Source: Cupriavidus metallidurans CH34
GTDB taxonomy: Bacteria > Pseudomonadota > Gammaproteobacteria > Burkholderiales > Burkholderiaceae
Assembly: GCF_000196015.1 (NCBI RefSeq)
Contig: NC_007973.1
Span: 186,001-250,000 of the forward strand
Length of the DNA stretch: 64,000 nucleotides
Direction of reading: 5' to 3'
Every line of letters starts with the position of its first letter. Position 1 is the stretch's first letter. Position numbers and translations under genes: made by a program. This document shows, in pieces, positions 35,032 through 44,682 of this stretch. The notes beneath the pieces are model-generated. The model searched no databases. It worked only from the letters and a program-made list of their open reading frames with translations, and had not been told where the DNA came from.

Positions 35032-38000
35032 ATGACTGATCTTTCTGATGTGAGCAGGACCGCGGCCGCCAAGCCGCCGGCAGTGCCTGGCCGGGGACCG
35101 GCCAACAAGGTGCGCTTTGTCACCGCGGCGTCGCTGTTCGACGGCCACGACGCGTCGATCAACATCATGCGGCGCATCCTTCAGTCGCAGGGGTGTGAAG
35201 TCATCCACCTCGGCCACAACCGCTCCGTGCAAGAGGTCGTCACGGCCGCGCTGCAGGAAGACGTGCAGGGCATCGCCATCTCCAGCTACCAGGGCGGGCA
35301 CGTCGAATACTTCAAGTACATGATCGATCTGCTGCGCGAGCACGGCGGCGAGCACATCCAGGTGTTCGGCGGCGGCGGCGGCGTGATCGTGCCGGACGAG
35401 ATTCGCGAGCTCCAGGCCTACGGCGTGGCCCGCATCTACAGTCCCGAGGACGGCCAGCGCATGGGGCTGGCCGGCATGATCACCGACATGGCGCAGCGTT
35501 GCGATATCGACTTGACGCGCTACGCACCCACTACGCTCGACACCGTGGTCGCCGGCGACCGCCGCGCGCTGGCGCAACTGATTACCGCGCTCGAGAACGG
35601 CAAGGCGGACCCGGAACTGGTCAGCGCATTGCATGCCCAGGCGAAGGCCGCTGCCGTGCCGGTCCTGGGCATCACTGGCACGGGCGGCGCGGGCAAGTCA
35701 TCGCTGACCGATGAACTGATTCGCCGCTTCCGGCTTGATCAGGACGACGCGCTTTCGATCGCCGTGATCTCGATCGACCCGTCGCGCCGCAAATCGGGTG
35801 GCGCATTGCTGGGCGACCGCATTCGCATGAATGCGATCAACCACCCGAACATCTTCATGCGTTCGCTGGCCACCCGCGAGGCTGGCTCGGAGATCTCCCA
35901 GGCGCTGCCCGACGTCATCGCCGCGTGCAAGGCGGCGCGTTTCGATCTCGTGATCGTGGAGACGTCCGGCATCGGCCAGGGCGACGCAGCCATCGTGCCG
36001 CACGTCGACCTGTCGCTCTACGTGATGACGCCGGAATTCGGCGCGGCCAGCCAGCTCGAGAAGATCGACATGCTCGACTTCGCCGACTTCGTGGCCATCA
36101 ACAAGTTCGACCGCAAGGGTGCGCAGGACGCCTGGCGCGACGTGGCCAAGCAGGTGCAGCGCAACCGCGAGCAATGGCACAGCCGGGCCGAGGACATGCC
36201 GGTCTATGGCACGCAGGCATCGCGCTTCAATGACGATGGCGTGACCATGCTCTACCAGGGACTGGTGGGGGCGCTGGGCGCGCGTGGCATGAGCCTGAAG
36301 CCGGGCACGCTGCCGAATCTGGAAGGCCGGATCTCGACCGGCCAGAATGTGATCGTGCCGCCTGCGCGCAGCCGGTATCTGGCGGAACTGGCCGATACGG
36401 TGCGCGCCTACCATCGCCGCGTGGTCGCCCAGAGCAAACTGGCGCGTGAGCGCCAGCAACTGCGCGCGGCGCATGACATGCTGCAGGGCGCTGGCCACGA
36501 GAGTGCCGCGCTCGAGACGCTGGCCAGCGAACGCGACGTCTCGCTTGGCGCGGTGGAGCGCAAGCTGCTGGCGATGTGGCCGCAAATGCAGCAGGCCTAC
36601 AGCGGCGACGAGTACGTCGTGAAGATTCGCGACAAGGAAATCCGCACCGGCCTGATCAGCACCACGCTGTCGGGCACCAAGATCCGCAAGGTGGTGCTGC
36701 CGCGCTTCGAGGACGAAGGCGAGATCCTGAAGTGGCTGATGCGCGAGAACGTGCCGGGCAGCTTCCCGTACACGGCCGGCGTGTTCGCGTTCAAGCGCGA
36801 GGGTGAGGACCCCACGCGCATGTTCGCGGGCGAGGGCGATGCTTTCCGCACCAATCGCCGCTTCAAGCTCGTTTCCGAAGGCATGGAGGCCAAGCGGCTG
36901 TCCACGGCGTTCGACTCGGTCACGCTCTACGGTGAAGACCCGCACGAGCGGCCGGACATCTACGGCAAGGTGGGCAACTCCGGCGTGTCGATCGCCACGC
37001 TCGAGGACATGAAGGTTCTCTACGATGGCTTCGACCTGACCAACCCGTCCACGTCGGTCTCGATGACGATCAACGGCCCGGCGCCCACGATCCTGGCGAT
37101 GTTCATGAACACGGCCATCGACCAGCAGATCGACCGTTTCCGCGCCGATAACGGCCGCGATCCGACAGCCGACGAGGAAGCGAAGATTCGCGCGTGGGTG
37201 CTGCAGAACGTGCGCGGCACGGTGCAGGCTGACATCCTGAAGGAAGACCAGGGCCAGAATACGTGCATCTTCTCGACCGAGTTCTCGCTCAAGGTGATGG
37301 GGGACATCCAGGAGTACTTCGTCCACCATCAGGTGCGCAACTTCTACTCCGTGTCGATCTCGGGCTATCACATCGCCGAAGCCGGTGCGAATCCGATTTC
37401 GCAACTGGCCTTCACGCTGGCCAACGGCTTCACGTATGTCGAGGCCTATCTGGCGCGCGGCATGCATATCGACGACTTCGCGCCCAACCTGTCGTTCTTC
37501 TTCTCGAACGGCATGGACCCGGAGTACAGCGTGCTGGGCCGCGTGGCACGCCGCATCTGGGCGGTGACGATGCGCGACAAGTACGGCGCCAACGACCGCA
37601 GCCAGAAGCTCAAGTACCACATCCAGACATCGGGCCGGTCACTGCACGCGCAGGAGATCGATTTCAACGACATCCGCACCACGCTGCAGGCCCTGATCGC
37701 GATCTACGACAACTGCAATTCGCTGCACACCAACGCCTATGACGAAGCCATCACCACCCCGACGGCCGAATCGGTGCGCCGGGCGCTGGCGATCCAGCTG
37801 ATCATCAATCGCGAATGGGGCGTGGCCAAGTGCGAGAACCCGAATCAGGGCAGTTTCCTGATCGAGGAACTGACCGATCTCGTCGAGGAGGCGGTGCTGC
37901 AGGAGTTCGAGCGCATCGCCGAACGCGGCGGGGTGCTGGGCGCGATGGAAACCGGCTACCAGCGCGGCAAGATTCAGGAGGAATCGCTGTACTACGAACA

Positions 38001-38313
38001 GCTCAAGCACGACGGCACCTTGCCGATCATCGGCGTGAACACGTTCCGCAATCCGAACGGGGACCCGACGCCACAAACGCTGGAACTGGCCCGCTCCAGC
38101 GAGGACGAGAAGCAGAGCCAGTTGCACCGCCTGACGGAATTCCATGGGGCGCACCAGGCCGATGCGGAGGCGATGCTGGCAAGGCTGCGCCAGGCCGTGA
38201 TCGACAACCGGAACGTCTTTGCCGTGCTGATGGACGCCGTGCGCGTGTGCTCGCTGGGGCAGATCACGCACGCGCTGTTCGAGGTCGGTGGGCAATACCG
38301 GCGCAATATGTAA
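35032..38313 (+). CDS. icmF: Fused isobutyryl-CoA mutase IcmF
   Basis: 1093 residues from ATG 35032, the length of the characterised Cupriavidus metallidurans enzyme. Domain order: N-terminal B12 domain with lower-ligand motif D37-x-H39-x-x-S42 (FDGHDAS), MeaI-like GTPase chaperone with P-loop [12 protein letters not shown] (213-224), linker, then the substrate-binding TIM barrel from ~570 ([26 protein letters not shown] at the far end). It interconverts isobutyryl-CoA and n-butyryl-CoA, and related enzymes also isovaleryl/pivalyl-CoA, with adenosylcobalamin; the GTPase domain gates cofactor loading. GTG 35023 is an alternative start. A MerR-type promoter precedes it; a butyryl-CoA-type dehydrogenase gene follows two genes on. 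Confidence 0.96.
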   Translation: MTDLSDVSRTAAAKPPAVPGRGPANKVRFVTAASLFDGHDASINIMRRILQSQGCEVIHLGHNRSVQEVVTAALQEDVQGIAISSYQGGHVEYFKYMIDLLREHGGEHIQVFGGGGGVIVPDEIRELQAYGVARIYSPEDGQRMGLAGMITDMAQRCDIDLTRYAPTTLDTVVAGDRRALAQLITALENGKADPELVSALHAQAKAAAVPVLGITGTGGAGKSSLTDELIRRFRLDQDDALSIAVISIDPSRRKSGGALLGDRIRMNAINHPNIFMRSLATREAGSEISQALPDVIAACKAARFDLVIVETSGIGQGDAAIVPHVDLSLYVMTPEFGAASQLEKIDMLDFADFVAINKFDRKGAQDAWRDVAKQVQRNREQWHSRAEDMPVYGTQASRFNDDGVTMLYQGLVGALGARGMSLKPGTLPNLEGRISTGQNVIVPPARSRYLAELADTVRAYHRRVVAQSKLARERQQLRAAHDMLQGAGHESAALETLASERDVSLGAVERKLLAMWPQMQQAYSGDEYVVKIRDKEIRTGLISTTLSGTKIRKVVLPRFEDEGEILKWLMRENVPGSFPYTAGVFAFKREGEDPTRMFAGEGDAFRTNRRFKLVSEGMEAKRLSTAFDSVTLYGEDPHERPDIYGKVGNSGVSIATLEDMKVLYDGFDLTNPSTSVSMTINGPAPTILAMFMNTAIDQQIDRFRADNGRDPTADEEAKIRAWVLQNVRGTVQADILKEDQGQNTCIFSTEFSLKVMGDIQEYFVHHQVRNFYSVSISGYHIAEAGANPISQLAFTLANGFTYVEAYLARGMHIDDFAPNLSFFFSNGMDPEYSVLGRVARRIWAVTMRDKYGANDRSQKLKYHIQTSGRSLHAQEIDFNDIRTTLQALIAIYDNCNSLHTNAYDEAITTPTAESVRRALAIQLIINREWGVAKCENPNQGSFLIEELTDLVEEAVLQEFERIAERGGVLGAMETGYQRGKIQEESLYYEQLKHDGTLPIIGVNTFRNPNGDPTPQTLELARSSEDEKQSQLHRLTEFHGAHQADAEAMLARLRQAVIDNRNVFAVLMDAVRVCSLGQITHALFEVGGQYRRNM

Positions 38314-38402
38314 TTGCGTCGATGGAAATAATGGGTGGGGCGGTTCACGGCGGCGGACGCTGGGGCTACACTCAGCGTTCCGCTTGAAAAACCGAGACAC
38401 CC

Positions 38403-38840
38403 ATGCAGGCCGAGTACGACAGCAACAACATCTTCGCGCGCATCCTGCGCGGCGAACTCCCGTGCTTCAAGGTTTATGAAGACGCGGACACGATTGCGTT
38501 CATGGACATCATGCCGCAATCAGACGGTCACACACTAGTGGTGCCGAAGGAGCAGGCCGTCGACGTGTTCGGCCTGTCCGAGGCCGGCGCGGCCGCGGCG
38601 ATCCGTGCGACGCAGATCGTCGCGCGTGGCGTGCGCGAGGCCTTCCAGCCCGATGGCGTGGTGATCAGCCAGTTCAATGGCGCAGCGGCCGGCCAGACCG
38701 TGCCGCACATCCACTTTCATATCGTGCCGCGCTACGTGGACCAGCCGCTGCGCGGCCATGCACGCCAGCAACAGGACATGGGCGTGCTCAAGCAGCACGC
38801 CGAGCGCGTCATTGCCGCGCTGGCGAAGCTCAAGGGCTGA
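38403..38840 (+). CDS. HIT-family protein
   Basis: 145 residues. The histidine triad is seen as PHIHFHIVPR, the nucleotide-binding and catalytic loop of HIT hydrolases. The N terminus NIFARILRGELPCFKVYEDADTIAFMDIMPQSDGHTLVVPKE is typical of bacterial HinT-like proteins that hydrolyse AMP-lysine or other nucleoside phosphoramidates. Located between icmF and the 3-hydroxyacyl-CoA dehydrogenase gene; a functional link is not obvious. Confidence 0.92.
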   Translation: MQAEYDSNNIFARILRGELPCFKVYEDADTIAFMDIMPQSDGHTLVVPKEQAVDVFGLSEAGAAAAIRATQIVARGVREAFQPDGVVISQFNGAAAGQTVPHIHFHIVPRYVDQPLRGHARQQQDMGVLKQHAERVIAALAKLKG

Positions 38841-38896
38841 GCGCGCCCGAAAATCGAATCACCAAACAACTGGAAACTGAAGGAAGGAAGACAGAC

Positions 38897-39751
38897 ATGG
38901 CAATCAAGACAGTGGGCATCGTTGGTGCCGGCACGATGGGTAACGGCATTGCGCAGGCCTGCGCGGTGGTCGGCATCGACGTGGTGATGATCGACATCAG
39001 CGACGCCGCCGTCCAGAAGGGCATCGCCACCGTGGCCGGCAGCCTCGACCGTCTGATCAAGAAGGAAAAGGCCACCGAGGCGGACAAGGCCGCGGCGCTG
39101 GCACGTATCCACGGCAGCACGTCGTACGACGATCTGAAGCGCGCCGACATCGTGATCGAGGCGGCCACCGAAAACTTCGACCTGAAGGTCAAGATCCTGA
39201 AGCAGATCGATGGCATCGTCGGCCCCGACGTGATCGTTGCATCGAACACCTCGTCGATCTCGATCACCAAGCTGGCCGCTGTAACGTCGCGCGCGGACCG
39301 CTTTATCGGCATGCACTTCTTCAACCCGGTGCCGATGATGGCGTTGGTCGAACTGATTCGTGGCCTGCAGACCAGCGATGCCGCGCACGCCGACGTCGAG
39401 GACCTCGCCAAGCGTCTGGGCAAGTACCCGATCACGGTCAAGAACAGCCCGGGTTTCGTGGTCAACCGCATTCTCTGCCCGATGATCAACGAAGCGTTCT
39501 GCGTGCTCGGTGAAGGCCTGGCCTCGCCCGAGGAAATCGACGAAGGCATGAAGCTCGGCTGCAATCATCCGATCGGTCCGCTGGCGCTGGCCGACATGAT
39601 CGGTCTGGACACGATGCTTGCCGTCATGGAAGTGCTCTACACCGAGTTCGCCGATCCGAAGTACCGTCCGGCCATGCTGATGCGCGAAATGGTGGCCGCA
39701 GGCTATCTGGGCCGCAAGACGGGCCGTGGCGTGTACGTGTACAGCAAGTAA
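38897..39751 (+). CDS. hbd: 3-hydroxybutyryl-CoA dehydrogenase
   Basis: 284 residues, the standard size of short 3-hydroxyacyl-CoA dehydrogenases (Hbd/PaaH). Rossmann motif VGIVGAGTMGNGIAQ at residues 6-20, EAATENFDLKVKI, catalytic His-Glu region GMHFFNPVPMMALVEL and the C-terminal GRGVYVY. It oxidises (S)-3-hydroxybutyryl-CoA with NAD. With icmF it could carry isobutyryl-CoA carbon through butyryl-CoA to acetoacetyl-CoA. GGAAGG at 38881-38886 gives a ribosome-binding site. Confidence 0.93.
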   Translation: MAIKTVGIVGAGTMGNGIAQACAVVGIDVVMIDISDAAVQKGIATVAGSLDRLIKKEKATEADKAAALARIHGSTSYDDLKRADIVIEAATENFDLKVKILKQIDGIVGPDVIVASNTSSISITKLAAVTSRADRFIGMHFFNPVPMMALVELIRGLQTSDAAHADVEDLAKRLGKYPITVKNSPGFVVNRILCPMINEAFCVLGEGLASPEEIDEGMKLGCNHPIGPLALADMIGLDTMLAVMEVLYTEFADPKYRPAMLMREMVAAGYLGRKTGRGVYVYSK

Positions 39752-39778
39752 GTCTCACGCGCGCGTTGCGCGCTGATC

Positions 39779-39809
39779 CGGCCCCTTCCGCCACGGCGAG
39801 GAGGGGCCG
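39779..39809. terminator. Hairpin between convergent hbd and Crp/Fnr genes
   Basis: CGGCCCCT (39779-39786) and AGGGGCCG (39802-39809) form an 8-bp GC stem with a 15-nt loop, 28 bp after the hbd stop. No T-tract on either strand; possible bidirectional stop. Confidence 0.4.
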
Positions 39810-39858
39810 AAGGTGGCGAAAGGCCTACCGGAAATGGCTGCGCAGCGCTGGCTGATCG

Positions 39859-40536
39859 TCATTCCCCATACTGCCGCAGTCCCTCCAGATCGAGTGCTTC
39901 GATCACACCATAATCCACACGCACCAGCCCCTGTTGTTCCAGCACCTTGAGGGCCTGGTTCGCGCGCTGACGCGAGATGCCTGCGAGCAGTCCGATCTCC
40001 TCCTGCGAGATTTCGAGCGTGGTGCCAATGCCGGGATAGAGGCTCTCATTGAACAGCGACGACACGGCGCGTGCCACGCGTGAATCGATGTCGAGCAGCC
40101 GTTCGTATTCGACCGCCGCGATGAACTGGCCAAGCCGGTCATTGAGCTGCATCAGCAGAAATCGCGTGAACGGCAGGCTGGTATCCAGCAACCACTGAAA
40201 AGTCTCGATGGGAATGAAGGCGATACGTGATCGGCGCAGCGCCATGACGTCGTACTTGCGGATCTCGTGCTTGAGCACCGCGCCTTCGCCAAACCATCCG
40301 CCCGTGGGCACGCCCGTGAACGTGACCGACTTGCCCGACGGCGAGACAGTTGTGATCTTGACCACGCCTTCCACGACGCCGAGCCAGTGCTCGGCCATCT
40401 CGCCCTTGTGGCAGACATACTCGCCCTGGGTGTACTCGCGCACCGTAGTCACGCGTTTGACACGCGCGCGTTGTTCGGGGCTCAGGTTGGTGGCCCAGGC
40501 GCATCGGTCGATGAAGTCGTTGTTGGTGGCGGTCAT
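39859..40536 (-). CDS. Crp/Fnr-family transcriptional regulator
   Basis: 225 residues: cyclic-nucleotide-binding-like domain (residues ~30-130, including PTGGWFGEGAVLKHEIRKYDV), a dimerisation helix, and a C-terminal winged HTH (LEISQEEIGLLAGISRQRANQALKVLEQQGLV). No N-terminal FNR-type cysteine cluster, so it is not an oxygen-sensing FNR. It is divergent from the acyl-CoA ligase/ABC-transporter operon, with 256 bp between. A palindrome TTGTCA-N6-TGACAA lies 26 bp upstream of its start. It probably controls the divergent operon and itself; the effector is unknown. Confidence 0.9.
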   Translation of the reverse strand: MTATNNDFIDRCAWATNLSPEQRARVKRVTTVREYTQGEYVCHKGEMAEHWLGVVEGVVKITTVSPSGKSVTFTGVPTGGWFGEGAVLKHEIRKYDVMALRRSRIAFIPIETFQWLLDTSLPFTRFLLMQLNDRLGQFIAAVEYERLLDIDSRVARAVSSLFNESLYPGIGTTLEISQEEIGLLAGISRQRANQALKVLEQQGLVRVDYGVIEALDLEGLRQYGE

Positions 40537-40561
40537 CTCAATCGTAGGGATTAACCCGGAA

Positions 40562-40579
40562 TTGTCATCGGCGTGACAA
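40562..40579. promoter_or_regulatory. Candidate Crp/Fnr-type operator
   Basis: TTGTCA-TCGGCG-TGACAA, a perfect 6-bp dyad of 18 bp total, at 40562-40579. The size fits Crp/Fnr half-sites although the sequence is neither the classic CRP (TGTGA) nor FNR (TTGAT) half-site. It lies between the regulator and the ligase gene. Confidence 0.5.
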
Positions 40580-40792
40580 CCCCGGGGGATGGCATCGGCT
40601 ATCTTACGATCACGCGGAACCGGCCTTTGCCAGCACATCCAGGTGCGATTGCACAAACAGGCAAGGCAGGCATGATGCAGTGCGGCAGCGCCGCATGTGA
40701 CGTGCCCAGTATAACGACCGGTCTGGGGGCTTGATACCCGGCGTGGCCCGTAGGGAACCAACCCTGCGTCCGATGGTGGAGAGGAGACAGCG

Positions 40793-42757
40793 ATGCAGGA
40801 ATCGTCGGCAACGACCTTCCCGCGATGCCTGCTGGCGCACGCCACGCAGCGGCCCGATCATCCGGCCTATCGCGAGAAGGATCTCGGTATCTGGCAGACA
40901 TATGGCTGGTCGCAGACCGCGAACGAGGTTAGGGCCCTTGCCTGTGGGCTCGCGGCGCTGGGCTTCCGGCGCGGCATGAACCTGGCCGTGGTCGGTGACA
41001 ACCGTCCGCGTCTTTACTGGGCCATGACCGCCGCCCAGGCGCTGGGCGGCATTCCGGTGCCGCTGTACCAGGACGCGATCGCCAACGAGATGATCTACGT
41101 GCTCGACGATGCGGAGATCGAGTTCGCGATCGTCGAGGACCAGGAACAGGTCGACAAGCTGCTCGAAGTGGAATCGCAGCTCGCCGCGCGTGGCCGCGCG
41201 GTACGCCACCTGATCTACGAAGACCCACGCGGATTGCGCGACTACGATCATCCGTCGCTGCTTTCGTACGAACGCGTGCAGGAGATCGGCCGCGAGTTCG
41301 ACCGCGCGAACCCCGGATTCTTTGACGCGGCAGTGCAGGCCGGCGCGCCGGAAGACACGGCCATCATCCTCTATACATCCGGCACCACTGGCAAACCGAA
41401 GGGCGTGTGCCACTCGCATGCGGGCCTGATTGGCTCGGCCCGTAACGGCTGCAAGTTCGATGGCCTTGGTGCCGATGACGACGTGCTGTCGTACCTGCCG
41501 ATGGCCTGGGTAGGCGACAACCTGTTCTCGTACGCGCAGGCGCTGGTGGCAGGCTTCACCGTGAACTGCCCGGAGTCCCGCGAGACCGTGATGACAGATC
41601 TGCGCGAGATCGGCCCGACCTACTACTTCGCGCCGCCGCGCATCTATGAAGGATTGTTGACGCAAGTCATGATTCGCATGGAGGACGCGGGCTGGATCAA
41701 GCGCCGCCTCTTTCAATGGGCGATGAACGTGGCGCGCCGTTGCGGCGCGGACATCCTCGACAAGCGGCCGGTAGCGACGCTGGATCGGCTGCGCTATGCG
41801 CTGGGTGAAGCGCTAATCTACGGCCCGCTGCGCAACGTGCTTGGCATGAGCCGCATCCGCGTGGGCTACACGGCGGGCGAGGCGATCGGCCCGGACCTGT
41901 TCCGCTTCTATCGCTCGATCGGCATTAACCTGAAGCAGTTCTACGGCCAGACCGAAACCTGCGCTTACGTCTGCCTGCAGCCGGACGGCCAGGTCAAGTT
42001 CGATACGGTGGGACCGGCCGCCCCAGGCATGGAAATCCGCATCGCCGAAAACGGCGAAGTGCTGGTGCGCGGCGTGGGGCTGCTCAAGAACTACTACAAG
42101 CGCGACGACGCCACACGCGAGGCGATCAACGACGAAGGCTACTTCCTGACCGGCGACGCCGGCGTGATCGATGCCGACGGGCACCTCAAGATCATCGACC
42201 GGGCCAAGGACGTGGGCAAGCTGGCCGATGGCTCGATGTTCGCGCCCAAGTACATCGAGAACAAGCTCAAGTTCTTCCCGTACATCAAGGAAGCGGTGGC
42301 CTTCGGTACCGACCGCGACCGCGTCTGCGCGTTTATCAATATCGACTTCGACGCCGTGGGCAACTGGGCCGAGCGCCGCCATTTGCCCTATGCGGGCTAC
42401 GTCGACCTGGCTGCCCAGCCCGACGTGATCGCGATGATCGCCGAATGCGTCGAGCAGGTGAACGCCGATCTGGCCGCCGATGCGATGCTGGCTGGGTCGC
42501 AGATCGCACGCTTCCTGATCCTGCATAAGGAACTCGATCCGGACGACGACGAACTCACGCGCACGCGCAAGGTGCGGCGCGGCTTCATCGCGGAGAAGTA
42601 CGGCGTGCTGGTCGAGGCGCTCTATGCGGGCAAGCCCGAGCAGTTCATCGAGACGCGCGTGAAGTTCGAGGATGGGCGCGAGGGCAGCGTGTCGGCCACG
42701 CTGAAGCTGGTGGATGTGAAGCGCTTCCCGCCCGTAGGCGGCGCGCGCGCGGCGTGA
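40793..42757 (+). CDS. AMP-dependent long-chain-type acyl-CoA synthetase
   Basis: 654 residues, ANL adenylating superfamily. The AMP-binding P-loop is YTSGTTGKPKGVCHSH; YGQTETCAYVC and GYFLTGDAGVIDADGHLKIIDRAKDVGKLADG are the A5 and A7/A8 motifs. Closest to long-chain fatty acid-CoA ligases (FadD15/LC-FACS-like) that accompany HAAT transporters in Burkholderiales. It is the first gene of a seven-gene unit, 16 bp before the LivG-like ATPase gene. Probably activates the acid imported by the transporter encoded downstream; substrate unknown. Confidence 0.88.
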   Translation: MQESSATTFPRCLLAHATQRPDHPAYREKDLGIWQTYGWSQTANEVRALACGLAALGFRRGMNLAVVGDNRPRLYWAMTAAQALGGIPVPLYQDAIANEMIYVLDDAEIEFAIVEDQEQVDKLLEVESQLAARGRAVRHLIYEDPRGLRDYDHPSLLSYERVQEIGREFDRANPGFFDAAVQAGAPEDTAIILYTSGTTGKPKGVCHSHAGLIGSARNGCKFDGLGADDDVLSYLPMAWVGDNLFSYAQALVAGFTVNCPESRETVMTDLREIGPTYYFAPPRIYEGLLTQVMIRMEDAGWIKRRLFQWAMNVARRCGADILDKRPVATLDRLRYALGEALIYGPLRNVLGMSRIRVGYTAGEAIGPDLFRFYRSIGINLKQFYGQTETCAYVCLQPDGQVKFDTVGPAAPGMEIRIAENGEVLVRGVGLLKNYYKRDDATREAINDEGYFLTGDAGVIDADGHLKIIDRAKDVGKLADGSMFAPKYIENKLKFFPYIKEAVAFGTDRDRVCAFINIDFDAVGNWAERRHLPYAGYVDLAAQPDVIAMIAECVEQVNADLAADAMLAGSQIARFLILHKELDPDDDELTRTRKVRRGFIAEKYGVLVEALYAGKPEQFIETRVKFEDGREGSVSATLKLVDVKRFPPVGGARAA

Positions 42758-42773
42758 GCACGGAGGGTATGGC

Positions 42774-43715
42774 ATGACGGTCACCCAGACAGCGTGGCAA
42801 GGCGGCATGGCCCGCGTGGACGCCACAGGCACGTTGGTGCCGCCGGGCGCGATTGCCCCGGCCGGGCACGTGGAGGGCACGCACGGCGACAGCCCGCGCC
42901 CCGGCAGTGCGCGTGAGCCAGAGTCGACGTCCCACGTTCGCACGCGCGGCGACGTGATTCTCGATCTGCAGAACATCTCGCTGTCGTTCGGCGGCGTGAA
43001 GGCGCTGACCGATATCTCGTTCGACGTCTGCGAGCACGAGATCCGCGCAATCATCGGCCCGAACGGCGCGGGCAAGAGTTCGATGCTGAATGTGATCAAC
43101 GGCGTCTATCACCCGCAGCAGGGCCGCATCGTGTTTCGAGGCCAGGAGCGTCGCCAGATGCATCCCACGGCTGCTGCGCGCCAGGGCATCGCACGGACGT
43201 TCCAGAACATCGCGCTGTTCAAGGGCATGACCGTGCTGGACAACATCATGACCGGCCGCAACACGCAGTTCCGCACGGGCGTGTTCGCCCACGCGCTCTG
43301 GTGGGGGCCGGCCCGCGCCGAAGAGATGCGTCATCGCCGCAAGGTCGAGGAGGTGATCGACTTCCTCGAGATCCAGGCGATCCGCAAGACACCGGTCGGC
43401 AGGCTGCCTTACGGCCTGCAGAAGCGCGTGGAACTGGCGCGCGCGCTGGCTGCGGAACCGTCGATGCTGTTGCTCGATGAACCGATGGCGGGCATGAACG
43501 TGGAAGAGAAGCAGGACATGTGCCGTTTCATCCTGGACGTGAACCATCAGTTCGGCACCACCATCGTGCTGATCGAGCACGACATGGGCGTGGTGATGGA
43601 TATCTCCGACCGCGTGGTGGTACTCGACTACGGCAAGAAGATCGGCGATGGCACGCCCGATGAGGTCAAGTCGAACCCGGACGTGATTCGCGCATACCTC
43701 GGCACGGCGCACTGA
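42774..43715 (+). CDS. HAAT-family ABC transporter ATPase, LivG-like
   Basis: 313 residues. Residues ~60-300 are the ATPase: Walker A GPNGAGKSS, LivG-type loop GIARTFQNIALFKGMTVLDNIMTGR, signature region PYGLQKRVELARAL (a variant LSxGQ), and Walker B MLLLDEP. The first ~57 residues are an unusual Pro/Gly/Ala-rich, low-complexity extension not found in LivG (which starts near LDLQNISLSFGGVKALTD). An internal start would be a possible alternative but no good one was seen before this segment. Next to LivH/LivM-like genes. Confidence 0.9.
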   Translation: MTVTQTAWQGGMARVDATGTLVPPGAIAPAGHVEGTHGDSPRPGSAREPESTSHVRTRGDVILDLQNISLSFGGVKALTDISFDVCEHEIRAIIGPNGAGKSSMLNVINGVYHPQQGRIVFRGQERRQMHPTAAARQGIARTFQNIALFKGMTVLDNIMTGRNTQFRTGVFAHALWWGPARAEEMRHRRKVEEVIDFLEIQAIRKTPVGRLPYGLQKRVELARALAAEPSMLLLDEPMAGMNVEEKQDMCRFILDVNHQFGTTIVLIEHDMGVVMDISDRVVVLDYGKKIGDGTPDEVKSNPDVIRAYLGTAH

Positions 43716-43755
43716 GCGCCCCGGGGTCATAGAGAGCATTGAGAGGATAGCGGCG

Positions 43756-44670
43756 ATGAGTTTCTTCTTCGAAATCCTGATCGGCGGCTTGCTGTCAGGA
43801 CTGATGTACTCGCTCGTGGCACTGGGCTTCGTGCTGATCTACAAGGCGTCAGGCGTGTTCAACTTCGCGCAGGGCGCGATGGTCTACTTCGCCGCGCTTG
43901 CCGTGGTCGGGTTGATGGACAAGGGGCTGCCGATGTGGGCCGCCGTGATCGGCGCGTTCATCGTCATGATCATCGTCGGCATGAGCACCGAGCGCTTCGT
44001 GCTGCGCAAGCTGGTCAACCAGCCGCCAATCACGCTGTTCATGGCCACGATCGGGCTGTCGTTCTTCCTGGAGGGGCTGGGGCCGCTGCTTTTCGGCAAC
44101 GAGGTGCGCCCGATCCAGCTCGGCATCGTTGACGAGCCGATTGAATCGATCCTGACGCGCTTCAACATCGTCGTGTCGAAGTTCGACCTGGCCGCCGCGC
44201 TGATCGCGGCAGTACTGGTGGCGGGGCTGGCGCTGTTCTTCCAGTACACCAAGGTCGGCCGCGCGCTGCGCGCGGTGGCGGACGACCATCAGGCCGCGCT
44301 TTCGCTCGGGATTCCGCTGCAGAACATCTGGGCCATCGTCTGGGGCGTGGCCGGATTCGTGGCGCTGGTGGCCGGCATGTTGTGGGGCTCGCGCAATGGC
44401 GTGCAGTTCGCGCTGACGCTGACGGCGCTCAAGGCGCTGCCGGTGCTGATTCTCGGCGGCTTCACGTCGGTGCCCGGCGCGATCGTCGGCGGGCTGATCA
44501 TCGGCGCATCGGAGAAGCTGGCCGAGATCTACATCCCGCCGGTGTTCCAGTCGGTGTTCGGCGGCAATTTCGGGGGGATCGAAGGCTGGTTCCCGTATGT
44601 GTTCGCGTTGCTGTTTCTGCTCGTACGGCCAGAGGGGCTGTTCGGCGAGAAGCACATCGACCGCGTCTGA
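43756..44670 (+). CDS. HAAT-family ABC transporter permease, LivH-like
   Basis: 304 residues with about eight hydrophobic segments. LSGLMYSLVALGFVLIYKASGVFNFAQGAMVYFAAL is the LivH N-terminal signature and GRALRAVADDHQAALSLGI the cytoplasmic loop that contacts the ATPase. The C terminus RPEGLFGEKHIDRV is standard. 40 bp after the LivG-like gene and 12 bp before the LivM-like gene. Confidence 0.93.
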   Translation: MSFFFEILIGGLLSGLMYSLVALGFVLIYKASGVFNFAQGAMVYFAALAVVGLMDKGLPMWAAVIGAFIVMIIVGMSTERFVLRKLVNQPPITLFMATIGLSFFLEGLGPLLFGNEVRPIQLGIVDEPIESILTRFNIVVSKFDLAAALIAAVLVAGLALFFQYTKVGRALRAVADDHQAALSLGIPLQNIWAIVWGVAGFVALVAGMLWGSRNGVQFALTLTALKALPVLILGGFTSVPGAIVGGLIIGASEKLAEIYIPPVFQSVFGGNFGGIEGWFPYVFALLFLLVRPEGLFGEKHIDRV

Positions 44671-44682
44671 CGGAGAGCCGAC

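Noticed and set aside
35698-37620. 640-codon minus-strand open frame
   Set aside because: It is antisense to icmF and lacks any recognisable domain.
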